NCBI RefSeq assembly: GCF_029910215.1 | Contig: NZ_CP110396.1 | Location: 1,674,001 to 1,738,000 of the forward strand | Source of the DNA: Paraburkholderia sp. D15 | Lineage (GTDB): Bacteria > Pseudomonadota > Gammaproteobacteria > Burkholderiales > Burkholderiaceae | Length of the DNA stretch: 64,000 nt | Reading direction: 5' to 3' | Shown here: positions 63,817-64,000 of the stretch, piece by piece | Layout: each line of letters starts with the position of its first letter | How positions within the stretch are numbered: the first letter of the stretch is position 1 | Made by a program: the position numbers and the translations under genes | The notes under the pieces: model-generated | The model's database searches: none | What the model saw: only the letters and a program-made list of their open reading frames with translations | What the model was told of the DNA's origin: nothing

Positions 63817-64000
63817 ATGACAGAGAGTCTTTCCTCGAATGAACTGGCCGCCGTGCTGGCGCGCAGCGTCTGGTTCCGCTCGGCGCCCGCGGCCATGCAG
63901 GCGCAGTTGATCGAAGCGGGGCGGGTCGAGCGTCTCGCCGCGAGGCAGCGCCTCTTCACGCGCGGCGATGCCGACGACGGCCTCTACTGTTTGCTCGACG
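63817..64000 (+). CDS. Crp/Fnr-family regulator (3' part outside window)
   Basis: The first 61 residues are visible: MTESLSSNELAAVLARSVWF then RQRLFTRGDADDGLYCLLD, the beginning of a cyclic-nucleotide-binding-like beta-roll. The helix-turn-helix would lie beyond the window. It is divergent from the Mpo1-like gene. Confidence 0.8.
   Translation, partial: MTESLSSNELAAVLARSVWFRSAPAAMQAQLIEAGRVERLAARQRLFTRGDADDGLYCLLD

Noticed and set aside
1..64000. tRNA or rRNA genes
   Set aside because: I saw no stretch with a recognisable tRNA T-loop (GGTTCGAATCC type) in a cloverleaf context and no rRNA-like sequence.

Overview
The window comes from a Burkholderiaceae genome, most likely Paraburkholderia, Burkholderia or Caballeronia. 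The support is high GC coding sequence, the gene families present, a Burkholderia-type hopanoid cluster, and a plasmid-like replication and partition block inside housekeeping-like DNA. That block (a Rep_3 initiator, parA and parB, a KfrA-like protein and about 20 iterons) indicates a secondary chromosome (chromid) with its origin at about 23.8-25.2 kb. This genus-level assignment is inference from the genes, not from a marker sequence.

Layout. (1) 1-7.9 kb, minus strand: a type VI secretion island reading vgrG, Tle4-like lipase effector, then three Tli4-like immunity genes with an intact PAAR gene and a broken PAAR gene between them. The immunity/PAAR unit has been duplicated. (2) 8.2-14.5 kb, plus strand: a compact six-gene operon with a MacB/LolD-type ABC ATPase, an FtsX-type permease, a LolA-like periplasmic protein, a predicted outer-membrane protein and a LytS/LytTR two-component pair. 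(3) 14.5-20.5 kb: a small exported protein, a DUF1348 protein with its TetR regulator, a YceI lipoprotein, the threonine catabolism pair kbl-tdh, and a divergent XRE-cupin regulator. (4) 20.5-29 kb: origin region, with a LexA-box gene, a degenerate tyrosine recombinase, kfrA, iterons, repA, parB, parA and three copies of a parS-like palindrome. (5) 29-35.5 kb: arsC-like, gluconate permease, an ECF-type sigma factor with its zinc-finger anti-sigma factor, a 43-residue exported peptide, a cluster of DnaA boxes and an FMN reductase. (6) 35.6-40.6 kb: signalling genes, namely a hybrid histidine kinase and a response regulator/CheC-like/PAS-GGDEF operon. (7) 40.9-60.2 kb: hopanoid genes in several blocks (hpnD-hpnE-shc-hpnG; hpnN-mlaA; hpnM; ispH-hpnH; hpnC-hpnB; hpnA). 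A defence-type dCTP deaminase locus with two small flanking ORFs is inserted among them at 47-49 kb. (8) 60.3-64 kb: acylphosphatase, EgtD-like methyltransferase, RarD-like transporter, Mpo1-like protein and the start of a Crp/Fnr regulator.

How the genes work together. The T6SS block encodes a spike, a lipase and several antidotes. hpnC, hpnD and hpnE make squalene from farnesyl diphosphate, Shc cyclises it, HpnH and HpnG extend it, and HpnN/HpnM/MlaA-type proteins move lipid between membranes; IspH supplies precursor. hpnI, hpnJ and hpnK are absent from the window. The strongest candidates for something undescribed are the three-ORF deaminase locus, the LolA-like/ABC/outer-membrane operon, and the wide distribution of initiator-binding-type repeats.
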